A DNA stretch of 43,124 bases from Cyanocohniella sp. LLY. GTDB lineage: Bacteria; Cyanobacteriota; Cyanobacteriia; Cyanobacteriales; Nostocaceae. The stretch covers positions 1 through 43,124 of the forward strand of contig JAKOMP010000054.1 of the NCBI GenBank assembly GCA_022241785.1. Direction: 5' to 3'. Every line of letters begins with the position of its first letter. Position 1 is the first letter of the stretch. A program made the translations under genes and the position numbers. This document shows, piece by piece, positions 18,391 through 25,551 of the stretch. The notes beneath the pieces are model-generated. The model saw only the letters and a program-made list of their open reading frames with translations, had not been told where the DNA came from and searched no databases.

Positions 18391-18713
18391 TCATCCTGCT
18401 AATGGCAGAGTTCTGTTTCTGAGGATGGGACGTAAACCGTTGACTCCGGCAACAATGGTTGAGCCATTGTTAACTACTGTTGCGGCTACGGGGTTGAGAC
18501 CAAACAAAACTGCGATCGCCATTGCTGCTATGTTAAGGATGGCAATAATATTGGTATTTTGCTAAATTAGTTTTCTGGCTTAACGCGCCATTGCGATCGC
18601 CTGTAATCAAATATGTTAGCTGTTCGCTTGTTGTCTTTGGTCAGCATGTCAACTTTCACGCCTTCTACCGTCAACAAATTGGCAATTACTTTTTGGCTTT
18701 CTGGGCGTAGGAC
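18391..18713 (-). pseudogene. P-type metal ATPase remnant (C-terminal part)
   Basis: Reading the minus strand, 18713-18567 encodes LRPESQKVIANLL then VDMLTKDNKRTAN, the P-type ATPase segment that ends in the hinge-region MLTGDN motif (here MLTKDN). The frame then degenerates and stops. In another frame, 18558-18391 encodes the last membrane helix region, NTNIIAILNIAAMAIAVLFG then VVNNGSTIVAGVNGLRPI, with a TAG just before it. The GDGxND block between the two pieces is missing, so an internal deletion plus a frameshift and a stop are all present. It lies directly upstream of the DUF5132 and HMA_2 genes on the same strand, consistent with a decayed metal-export locus. Confidence 0.85.
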
Positions 18714-18858
18714 ATTTATATTCAATTATACCTTGCTGTTGACTGTTGCTAGCTACATAATTGAGAAATTTAAATATAATTAGAAATAAAATGTAGCATC
18801 AGAGATTCCCACCTCGCAGATGTATAAAGTAAGTCATGATAACCAATAAAGTGTTAAT

Positions 18859-18903
18859 CGACAAATAATGTGTCGCCACAGACAACTAATTTGTCGCTCT
18901 ACA
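18859..18903. mobile_element. Possible Tn7-like/CAST transposon end (paired sites)
   Basis: Two 17-bp quasi-palindromes, CGACAAATAATGTGTCG (18859-18875) and AGACAACTAATTTGTCG (18880-18896), share 14 of 17 bases and are 21 bp apart. Read on the minus strand from 18903 the order is TGTAGAG, then CGACAAATTAGTTGTC. That resembles, from memory, the TGTACAG plus TGACAAATTATCTGTC arrangement of TnsB sites at type V-K CAST ends. No transposase is nearby, so this would be an orphan end. Confidence 0.35.
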
Positions 18904-18914
18904 ACAACACATGA

Positions 18915-19058
18915 GAAAAGGCTCGGCTAAGCCAAGCCCTTATGTATACCAAGCATTTACTACACCAATATTAATTTAAAACTTCTATTACTTTAGTTCA
19001 TCCTCCTAAAGGATGTGTGCAAATATCTTAACTACTGATAATAAATTACTGGATAATA
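18915..19058 (-). ncRNA. Candidate small RNA unit B, ending in a hairpin
   Basis: This is the second of two tandem related units on the minus strand. It contains the block ACATCCTTTAGGAGGATGAACT (a hairpin that can hide GGAGG) and ends in GGCTTGGC-TTA-GCCGAGCC followed by TTTTCT, a terminator-like structure. It shares the motifs CCAGTAATTT, ACATCCT..AGGA.GATGAACT and TTTAAAT with unit A at the same spacing. No open reading frame is conserved between the two, so an RNA rather than a protein is likelier. Confidence 0.4.
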
Positions 19059-19060
19059 TA

Positions 19061-19225
19061 GAAAAAAGGTTTGGCTGTGAACCAAACCTAAATAATTGCT
19101 GTGCTTAACAACGTACTAAATTCATTTAAACACACTCACTTTACAGTTCATCTTCCTTTAGGATGTATCCAAAATTTTCTCATAAATTGATTATTTTCGT
19201 GATAAAAATTACTGGTTACAATTAC
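19061..19225 (-). ncRNA. Candidate small RNA unit A, ending in a terminator
   Basis: This is the first of two tandem units on the minus strand. It carries CCAGTAATTT, then a CATCC-type hairpin containing AAGGAAGATGAACT, and ends in a strong terminator (AGGTTTGG / CCAAACCT followed by TTTTTT, 19061-19089). The matching blocks of the two units are about 150 bp apart. Possible promoters are not clear. It lies 120 bp downstream of the DevC-like gene on the same strand but is probably transcribed separately. Confidence 0.4.
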
Positions 19226-19346
19226 GTATAATTAGCATAATCATTCGGTTCGATTATTGTCATAAATTAAGCCAAAATACTATGAGAAACTTCAATATTG
19301 ATACCTAGTACAAGAAAGCGGAAGTCAAAAGTCTCAATTGCTCAGA

Positions 19347-20504
19347 TTAAAAAATATCGGCTGGGTCGGCTGAGTTGAGTTTTTGCATAGCGATCGCACC
19401 AGATATTAAACACATGATAATTGTCAAAAATAAAACTAAAATTATCCGGTCAGGAGTCATAAATAAGGGTAATTTGGTGACATTTCTGGTAAAGCCATAC
19501 ATAAAAAACGAAACAAATCCACCAGGAATAAAACCACATACAGCTAAAATTAATGCCTCTTGCAACACTACCAATAATAAGTAAGCATTGCGATAACCCA
19601 TTGCTTTGAGGGTGGCATATTCCGGTAAGTGATCCATGACATCACTGTATATAATTTGATAAACAATAATTACACCAACTAGAAATCCAATGATGACACC
19701 CAAGGAAAAGATAAAACCAATAGCGCCATTTTCCTGCCAATATTTCTTTTCAAAATCAATAAATTCCTGCCGTGTAAAAACTTTCACATCATCGTTAAGG
19801 TAAGACTGCAATGCTTTGGCTACTACATCAGCATCGCTACCTGGTTTGAGGTTAATTAAACCCAGATTGACTTGACCTGGTTGCTGTGCGGAAAAAATTC
19901 GCAAGTAATTCTGGTCACTGGTGATGACACTACCATTAGCAACAAAAGATGCCCCAACTTCATACAAACCACCAATTTTTACTTTACGTCCTTGCAGTTC
20001 TGTCGTTACAGGTTGACCTTGAGAAATTTGGGCGATCGCCTGTTCATATTTACCACTAGAGTTGCGGTCAAATAACAAGGTGTTGGGATATTTAATCTGG
20101 TCTAACTTTTGATTAACTTCTGGTAAATTAAATACAATTTTTTCGGGATTAAAGCCAATGACCAAAATTGATTCATCTAATTTGGTTTGGGGATTTTTCC
20201 AAACTCCTATGCGAATATATAAGGGATTGACTGACTCAACTTCAGATAAATTGGCAGCTTGAAACAACCGCCGCCGGGGAAAACTACTAAGTAATCCTAA
20301 ATTTTGCCCTTGGCGGCTCATTAATACTACATCTGCTTTGATCAATTCATGAAAGCGGGTATTACTATCATATAAAGCCGACTGAAAGCCTAATTGCATT
20401 AGCATTAAAAAGTCAGCAAAAGTAATTCCACAAAGAGCGACAATAAAACGCCCTTTTTTCTTCATTAATTGTCGCCAAGCTAAGGGGATTTTTGGTTTAA
20501 ACAT
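19347..20504 (-). CDS. DevC-like ABC exporter permease
   Basis: This membrane permease subunit belongs to the DevBCA exporter family (MacB/FtsX fold), 385 aa. There is one N-terminal helix (about 20-40), a large extracytoplasmic domain (about 45-265) and three C-terminal helices (about 270-380) with LPEYATLKAMGYRNAYLL. In Anabaena the founding DevBCA exports heterocyst glycolipids with an outer-membrane partner. It follows the devB-like gene by 37 bp. The usual third gene, the DevA ATPase, is absent downstream: only the spacer with the sRNA-like units is there. It may borrow an ATPase encoded elsewhere, or the locus may be truncated. Confidence 0.85.
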   Translation of the reverse strand: MFKPKIPLAWRQLMKKKGRFIVALCGITFADFLMLMQLGFQSALYDSNTRFHELIKADVVLMSRQGQNLGLLSSFPRRRLFQAANLSEVESVNPLYIRIGVWKNPQTKLDESILVIGFNPEKIVFNLPEVNQKLDQIKYPNTLLFDRNSSGKYEQAIAQISQGQPVTTELQGRKVKIGGLYEVGASFVANGSVITSDQNYLRIFSAQQPGQVNLGLINLKPGSDADVVAKALQSYLNDDVKVFTRQEFIDFEKKYWQENGAIGFIFSLGVIIGFLVGVIIVYQIIYSDVMDHLPEYATLKAMGYRNAYLLLVVLQEALILAVCGFIPGGFVSFFMYGFTRNVTKLPLFMTPDRIILVLFLTIIMCLISGAIAMQKLNSADPADIF

Positions 20505-20541
20505 TAGAGGGAGTGGGGAGTGGGGAAGTAGCCAAAAGTAT

Positions 20542-21756
20542 TTAAATATCTATTTCGATGTTGACTTGGAGGTTGGTAAATTTAGCTACTTGTTGACTGG
20601 CGGCTGGATCTAAACGGATTTTGGCTTCAATTACTCTGGCGTCTGTGGCTGCTGTGGGGTCGCTGTCTAAAACGTCTTTTTTGGCTACTTTTAAACCTAT
20701 TTGATCAACTTTTCCCATTAAATTACCTTCAAAGGCGTTGCTAGGACTGGTGATACTAGCAGTTTGACCGGGGCGAATTTTGCCAATATCACTTTCATAA
20801 ATTTCTGCGATCGCATACATTTGATCAGTTTGTCCTAGTTCAACTATTCCTTCTTCGCCGATGGTTTCGCCGGGACGGGCTTGGATTCGCAGAATTTGAC
20901 CGGCTTTGGGTGCGCGGATATATGCTACCTCCAGTTCAACTAGCATTTTTTCAGCCGTGGCGATCGCACTATCTATTTCTGCTTGTGCTATGGCTATATC
21001 GGTAGGGCGCACTTCTGCTGTTTGTTCTAGGGTGGCTTGGGCTTCTTGAATTTGGGCGGTAATTGTCCGTTGGGTTCTGGCTAAACTGGCTTTTGCGCCA
21101 TTTAATTCTTCTTGGGCGGTTTTGAGAGTTAATCTGCGACCGTCTAACGCTGAAGCTGCGATCGCTCCTGCTTGGTAAAGATTTTCATAACGGCCAAATT
21201 CTATCTCTGCATTCTGTAACTCTGCTTCTAAACGCGCAATGCTGGCTTTTTGAGTCTGGATTTCTCCCTCTAACTGTGCTTGCCAATTACTGACAGTTGC
21301 TTCTTTAGCCGAGATTTCACCTTGTTTCGCCCCGGCTTTCACCTGCGCCAGCTTTGATTGAGCCACGCGGATTTTTTGCTGTGCTTCTTTTAAATTAGCT
21401 TGCAGGCGATCGCGATTATCTAAAATAGCAATTACCTCCCCAGCGCGTACCTCTTTACCCTCACTTACCAACAATTCAGCTACACGACTACCACCACTAG
21501 GATCAGTAGGAGCGGAAATTCTAATTACTTCACCCGCTGGTTCTAATCTTCCTAGTGCATTGATGGTTGACATGACAGGTTGATTCACTGGTGTAGTCAC
21601 AACCGGACTTTTCGTATTAGTAGTATTAGATTGACGAGTTACATAAACTACACCTGTTCCCATCGCCAGTATACAAGTAACACCCAACGCAGCTAACCAA
21701 CGCAAATTAGCTGGAAACAAAGACGATTTCTTAATTTCCTCAGAATTTCGCAACAT
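20542..21756 (-). CDS. DevB-like membrane fusion protein
   Basis: This is the periplasmic adaptor (HlyD family) of a DevBCA-type exporter, 404 aa. It has one N-terminal membrane helix (about residues 18-38, WLAALGVTCILAMGTGVVYV), a lipoyl-like half (SEGKEVRAGEVIAILDNRDRL), a long Ala/Gln/Glu-rich coiled coil (about 120-270), the second half APKAGQILRIQARPGE, and a beta-barrel with GKIRPGQTASI. It pairs with the DevC-like permease 37 bp downstream. The neighbouring flavoprotein gene ends 81 bp upstream on the same strand, so co-transcription with the oxygenase cluster is possible. Confidence 0.88.
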   Translation of the reverse strand: MLRNSEEIKKSSLFPANLRWLAALGVTCILAMGTGVVYVTRQSNTTNTKSPVVTTPVNQPVMSTINALGRLEPAGEVIRISAPTDPSGGSRVAELLVSEGKEVRAGEVIAILDNRDRLQANLKEAQQKIRVAQSKLAQVKAGAKQGEISAKEATVSNWQAQLEGEIQTQKASIARLEAELQNAEIEFGRYENLYQAGAIAASALDGRRLTLKTAQEELNGAKASLARTQRTITAQIQEAQATLEQTAEVRPTDIAIAQAEIDSAIATAEKMLVELEVAYIRAPKAGQILRIQARPGETIGEEGIVELGQTDQMYAIAEIYESDIGKIRPGQTASITSPSNAFEGNLMGKVDQIGLKVAKKDVLDSDPTAATDARVIEAKIRLDPAASQQVAKFTNLQVNIEIDI

Positions 21757-21837
21757 CTCAAATCCCTTTTGTAAGTTGGTCGGTGCAAATAAGTTTTACT
21801 GGTCAGGTCTTAACCCGTGTAGGCGGGTTTCGTTTGT

Positions 21838-23244
21838 TTAGCCGCGACTTCTAGTCGCCAGGACTGGATTCTGTGCTTCATACTTAAAGAAACCAGGATT
21901 GAGTATTTGCTGAGGGTCATATTTCTGCTTCATTTCATTGACCTTAGGCCAGTAGTCACCGAATTGCGATCGCCATCTTGGTAAATCAAAGTCCGCCCAG
22001 GTCGCCAGATATCTTTTCCCACCCATTTGGAAACCCAAATCAGTCAGTAAATTTAACTGCTCTAACACAGGTGTAATCTGAGATTTAGGAATAGTAGGAT
22101 ACATACCCAATCCGATAATTAAATCATCATCGGGTAAAGGAAACATCGGCATTTTGTGATTACTAGCATTGAGACAAAACGAACCTACAGGTACAGTCCT
22201 AAAATCAACAAAAGAAGGTATTTTCTGGAGAGCAATATCAATAAATTCTTTGGCCCGTTTACCAGGCAATAAAATATCAATCCAAGTATTGGCAGTACCC
22301 ATAGGATGAGGTACTTGTCCCAGGGGTTGAATGAACTGTTCAAAAGTCAAGTTTTCGGTATGCACATGACGATAAAAATTCAAATCAGAAAGTAATTCTA
22401 CATCATTAATATCATTAACAGAATCAACTTCTAGGGTAATTTGCATTCTGTAAAACCACTGTATTAGAGGTTTTATTTTACTTTCTGCCCTAGAAACACC
22501 TTGTAAACAGGGAGAAAATAAAGATACTAAACCATCAATATGCCCCTCCGAAACTAGACGACGTTCATCATGTAAAAGAGTATTTAAATCGTCATAGCAA
22601 AGAAAATAACTACGAGTATAAGGGCGATATTTTCTCAGACGACATTTGGCTTTAGTAATAATCCCAAACTGACCATAACCACACAAAACGTGATAGAAAA
22701 GTTCACTATTTTCTGATGGTGTACACCAAACAATATCTCCCGTTCCAGTGACGACTTCCAAACCCAAGCAATTATCAGCTTGAGAACCGTAACGAAAAGA
22801 ACTCAAACCTAAACCAGCAGCCGAGAGTGTTCCCCCTAAGGTAACTTCAAAGTTATTGGTGAGAACAGGCGGAATCACACCATGAGGTATGGCTGTATCA
22901 ACTATCTGTTTCCAAGTCACACCAGGATCAGCTTGGAACCAAAGTTCATCAGCGCGAAACTCATAAATTTGATTGAGATTTCGCATATCCAAGAGGATTC
23001 CACCTTGATTCAAAGATTGACCACCTAACGAATGTCCTGCGGCCCGTGATGAAATAGTTAACCCTTGTTTAGCAGCATATTTGATAGCTTGAGCCACATC
23101 ATTAGTATTTTGCGGACGAATGACAATTTGAGGTTGTTTTTGAATAATGCCACCAAAATCTTGAGAAACCACCTCTAAATCTGTCGTTTTATTGCTAACT
23201 TCTCCAGCAATAATTTGTTTTAAATCAGTAATGATGCTGTTCAT
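21838..23244 (-). CDS. FAD-linked oxidoreductase, cytokinin dehydrogenase-like
   Basis: This 468-aa flavoprotein of the vanillyl-alcohol oxidase/FAD_binding_4 superfamily has its FAD half at about residues 25-205. The GHS motif (Gly70-His71-Ser72), preceded by SQDFGG, matches the covalent-FAD histidine and DFG of cytokinin dehydrogenases. The C-terminal half has QVPHPMGTANTWIDILLPG and ends in KYDPQQILNPGFF, which fit the cytokinin-binding domain pattern. A cytokinin dehydrogenase is known from Nostoc PCC 7120. Other alcohol or sugar oxidases of the superfamily remain possible. It lies in the same-strand cluster between the exporter pair and the ATC-hydrolase-like gene. Confidence 0.8.
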   Translation of the reverse strand: MNSIITDLKQIIAGEVSNKTTDLEVVSQDFGGIIQKQPQIVIRPQNTNDVAQAIKYAAKQGLTISSRAAGHSLGGQSLNQGGILLDMRNLNQIYEFRADELWFQADPGVTWKQIVDTAIPHGVIPPVLTNNFEVTLGGTLSAAGLGLSSFRYGSQADNCLGLEVVTGTGDIVWCTPSENSELFYHVLCGYGQFGIITKAKCRLRKYRPYTRSYFLCYDDLNTLLHDERRLVSEGHIDGLVSLFSPCLQGVSRAESKIKPLIQWFYRMQITLEVDSVNDINDVELLSDLNFYRHVHTENLTFEQFIQPLGQVPHPMGTANTWIDILLPGKRAKEFIDIALQKIPSFVDFRTVPVGSFCLNASNHKMPMFPLPDDDLIIGLGMYPTIPKSQITPVLEQLNLLTDLGFQMGGKRYLATWADFDLPRWRSQFGDYWPKVNEMKQKYDPQQILNPGFFKYEAQNPVLATRSRG

Positions 23245-23284
23245 AAAACTGGTATTTTTAATTTTTTATCTACGAAAAAGGTTT

Positions 23285-23360
23285 GTAGTGAGTTAGCGCG
23301 GTCTTGGGGGTTTCCCCCATGAGCGACTAACGAACCCGTAGGGTGAGGACTTCAGTCCTC
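23285..23360. repeat. Dispersed palindromic repeat, second copy
   Basis: It starts with TTTGTAGTGAG and contains GAACCCGTAGGGT and the hairpin GAGGACTTCAGTCCTC (23345-23360), sharing these with the copies near 17961 and 41703. A hairpin GGGGGTTTCCCCC lies inside. It occupies most of the 188-bp gap between two same-strand genes and could act on the transcript between them. Confidence 0.75.
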
Positions 23361-23432
23361 AAAAATTCCATTTATTCCTGCCAATTGATTGAAATTGAGT
23401 AAAAATCTTAATCAACCGATAGTTATTATCAG

Positions 23433-24053
23433 TTAAAAACGCAATTTAATCATTTTAAAAGCAATTTTGCACAAGTTAGGAATTAATCCCCCAAAAGATA
23501 AAAAGCGATGTTTTAAACTTGGTTTTTGTGTATTATTTAATAATGTTTTATTAGTTGCTCTTTCATACTTAAATACACAAACACAATCACCTGCTGCTTG
23601 TTTACTTAAAATCGCCGCTTTCATTCCCGGAAAAGCTCTTCTTGTCGCTTCTTGTTCCATTTCACAAAAGAGATGACAGGGATGATCAAAACCGTATTCT
23701 TTGGCAAGAGACAGAACCGGGCAAACTCTTTGAATTTCCAACGCTGCATCTGTCCCATTTTGAGAAACATCTACTACATCCATCACAAAACCCATCAAAC
23801 CCAGTAGTGGGGCAGCTTGCTGAAAACCTTGAGCGAGAGTATTGTCATCAATAAAAGTACCCATCAACGCCTTTTGTTGTTCAGGATATTTTTCCATCAT
23901 CTTTTCAAAAGCCGCGGCTTCGCCCATTTCCTCTACCAGCTTTTTATATTTTTGGAATCGTTTCCTAAACAAATTCATGGATTTAGCTTCATCTAAATTG
24001 ATGATGTCTTCCATGCGAAGATTACCCGTAACCAGTTCATTTTCCATGTTCAT
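23433..24053 (-). CDS. ATC hydrolase-like protein (PF14196-type)
   Basis: The 206-aa protein resembles the L-2-amino-thiazoline-4-carboxylate hydrolase family: LEIQRVCPVLSLAKEYGF, then CHLFCEMEQEA and the closing AAGDCVCVFKY. The founding enzyme opens a thiazoline ring en route to cysteine, but most family members have no known substrate. The N-terminal 70 residues are helical and charged (FRKRFQKYKKLVEEMGEAAAF). There is no signal peptide or membrane helix. It sits between HemF and the flavoprotein in a same-strand cluster, so a substrate linked to those oxidative steps is possible. Confidence 0.6.
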   Translation of the reverse strand: MNMENELVTGNLRMEDIINLDEAKSMNLFRKRFQKYKKLVEEMGEAAAFEKMMEKYPEQQKALMGTFIDDNTLAQGFQQAAPLLGLMGFVMDVVDVSQNGTDAALEIQRVCPVLSLAKEYGFDHPCHLFCEMEQEATRRAFPGMKAAILSKQAAGDCVCVFKYERATNKTLLNNTQKPSLKHRFLSFGGLIPNLCKIAFKMIKLRF

Positions 24054-24061
24054 AATTAATA

Positions 24062-24103
24062 AGGGAGTAGTGAGTAGTGAGTAGGGAGTGAGTAGGGAGT
24101 ACT
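24062..24103. repeat. Degenerate GAGTAGG/GAGTAGT short tandem repeats
   Basis: About six imperfect heptamer-like units (GAGTAGT, GAGTAGG) lie just upstream of the ATC-hydrolase-like gene start. They are related to the perfect array at the left edge of the window. Confidence 0.75.
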
Positions 24104-24164
24104 AGAAAAAAGGCAGAGTGCAGAGGAAAAATTTCCTAGCCTCTAGCCCCTAGCCTCTAAATCC

Positions 24165-24395
24165 TCACATACTCGAATACAAGCAAAGTCCAACTATCCA
24201 AATCAGCCCATATTTACAAGCACTCAGGCAAGATAAGGCAATATCTATTTCCAGTTCACTAGTTGTCCCTTGTTGCCGTTTTGTTATGCCATAGCTAAAG
24301 CCATTGGCCATTACTGACAGTGGTTGGTTGTAGGTAGTGGAGCGATTCCTCAACGCATTTTTGGCTTTTTTCTTCAGCGATTTTGTTTTTTTCAT
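24165..24395 (-). CDS. Candidate small protein, 76 aa
   Basis: This frame fills the gap between hemF and the ATC-hydrolase-like gene on the same strand. It has a strongly basic N-terminus (MKKTKSLKKKAKNALRNR), a polar middle, and a hydrophobic tail with three cysteines (CLSACKYGLIWIVGLCLYSS). The ATG at 24395 has only GAG immediately upstream as a ribosome site. I recognise no family. It could be a small membrane-associated protein, a modified-peptide precursor (speculative), or a chance frame. Confidence 0.4.
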   Translation of the reverse strand: MKKTKSLKKKAKNALRNRSTTYNQPLSVMANGFSYGITKRQQGTTSELEIDIALSCLSACKYGLIWIVGLCLYSSM

Positions 24396-24481
24396 CTCAA
24401 AAATGACTATGTAATTGATTATGCTGGGTCTTCTCGATTCAGGATTCCATCAATTCCTAATAATGATCAGGCTCGGCAAAT

Positions 24482-25486
24482 TTATAGCCAATTTCGAGGG
24501 TTTTTCAATACTTCTTTGAGCATTGCTTCTTTGCTACCGGGTACGGGTTGGTCGTCGTATTCCCAGCTAGCAGCAGGCGGCATACAATTGAACACACTTT
24601 GCTGCTTCACCATACCACTGGCTAAACCAAAACGAATGCCGCGATCGCATGACAAAATAAATTCTACATAACGTCCGCGCACTAGACGCTGCCAATACTT
24701 ATTCTCTTCTGTAAACGGCATATCTTTGCGTCTTTCGACAATGGGTATATAAGCAGGAAGGAAAGCATCGGCACAATGGGTCACAAAAGACAGCAGTTTT
24801 TGGGCATCACCGTGATTGAGATGGTCGAAGAAAATCCCACCTATACCTCGGTGTTCACCACGATGGGGTATGTGGAAGTACTCGTCACACGACTTTTTAA
24901 AGCGGGGATAATAAGCAGAATCGTACCTGTCACAAACTTCTTTATGCACCTGATGAAAATGAACTGCATCTTCCTCAAATAGATATGCCGGCGTGAGGTC
25001 TGCGCCACCGCCCAGCCACCAATAAACTGGTTGGTTATTATTACTAATTTGGAAATAGCGGTAGTTCACATGAGCAGTTGGCGCCATCGGGTTATGAGGA
25101 TGAATCACAAAACTAGAACCTGTGGCGAAAAAGCGGTTACCTCTTTTGGTAATCATTTGATCCGCTGCACCTGTAGCCAAGGCCCCTGATTGCTGAAAAG
25201 ACATTCCCGGAGGTAATTCACCCTCTATCGCTACATAATTAGCTCCCACCTTTTCCAAAACATTACCATTGTGTAGCACGCGGTCAATATATATGGCTTC
25301 CTGACTACTTTCACCTGTTCTCCAGATGCCCTTATGGTCACGATTCCAGGACTGTTCACATAGCTCTTTACCATCTATTAGTGCTAAGGCTTTGCAAGTC
25401 TTATCAAACATCTGTCTGAAAAACTTGTCGATTACCCCACGCATAGTTACTTGTTGAAGCACAGATTTTTCTAGGACATCAGTCAT
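24482..25486 (-). CDS. hemF: Oxygen-dependent coproporphyrinogen III oxidase
   Basis: HemF oxidatively decarboxylates coproporphyrinogen III to protoporphyrinogen IX with O2 in heme and chlorophyll synthesis. The 334-aa length and signatures are complete: PTAHVNYRYF, WWLGGGADLTP, GIGGIFFDHLN, NKYWQRLVRGRYVEF and RGIRFGLASGM near the C-terminus. It is flanked upstream by two Rieske oxygenase genes (65-bp gap to the nearest) and downstream by the small candidate gene. Cyanobacteria can carry more than one hemF, so this may be a specialised paralogue; nothing here shows that. Confidence 0.96.
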   Translation of the reverse strand: MTDVLEKSVLQQVTMRGVIDKFFRQMFDKTCKALALIDGKELCEQSWNRDHKGIWRTGESSQEAIYIDRVLHNGNVLEKVGANYVAIEGELPPGMSFQQSGALATGAADQMITKRGNRFFATGSSFVIHPHNPMAPTAHVNYRYFQISNNNQPVYWWLGGGADLTPAYLFEEDAVHFHQVHKEVCDRYDSAYYPRFKKSCDEYFHIPHRGEHRGIGGIFFDHLNHGDAQKLLSFVTHCADAFLPAYIPIVERRKDMPFTEENKYWQRLVRGRYVEFILSCDRGIRFGLASGMVKQQSVFNCMPPAASWEYDDQPVPGSKEAMLKEVLKNPRNWL

Positions 25487-25551
25487 ATTTCTCTCCCCAC
25501 TATGGATTGATGCAGTACATCTATGTATGTCTATTTGCCAGGAAGTTAGTA

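Noticed and set aside
13858-18903. A complete Tn7-like element bounded by the site at 13858 and the pair at 18859-18896
   Set aside because: The left site is single, in the same orientation and lacks a TGT-type terminus, and the genes between (amidase, sugar dehydrogenase) look like ordinary chromosomal genes. Only the right-hand pair is reported.
19235-19260. tRNA-like T-loop string GGTTCGATTATTG
   Set aside because: No acceptor, anticodon or D-arm can be folded around it; it is isolated in AT-rich spacer.
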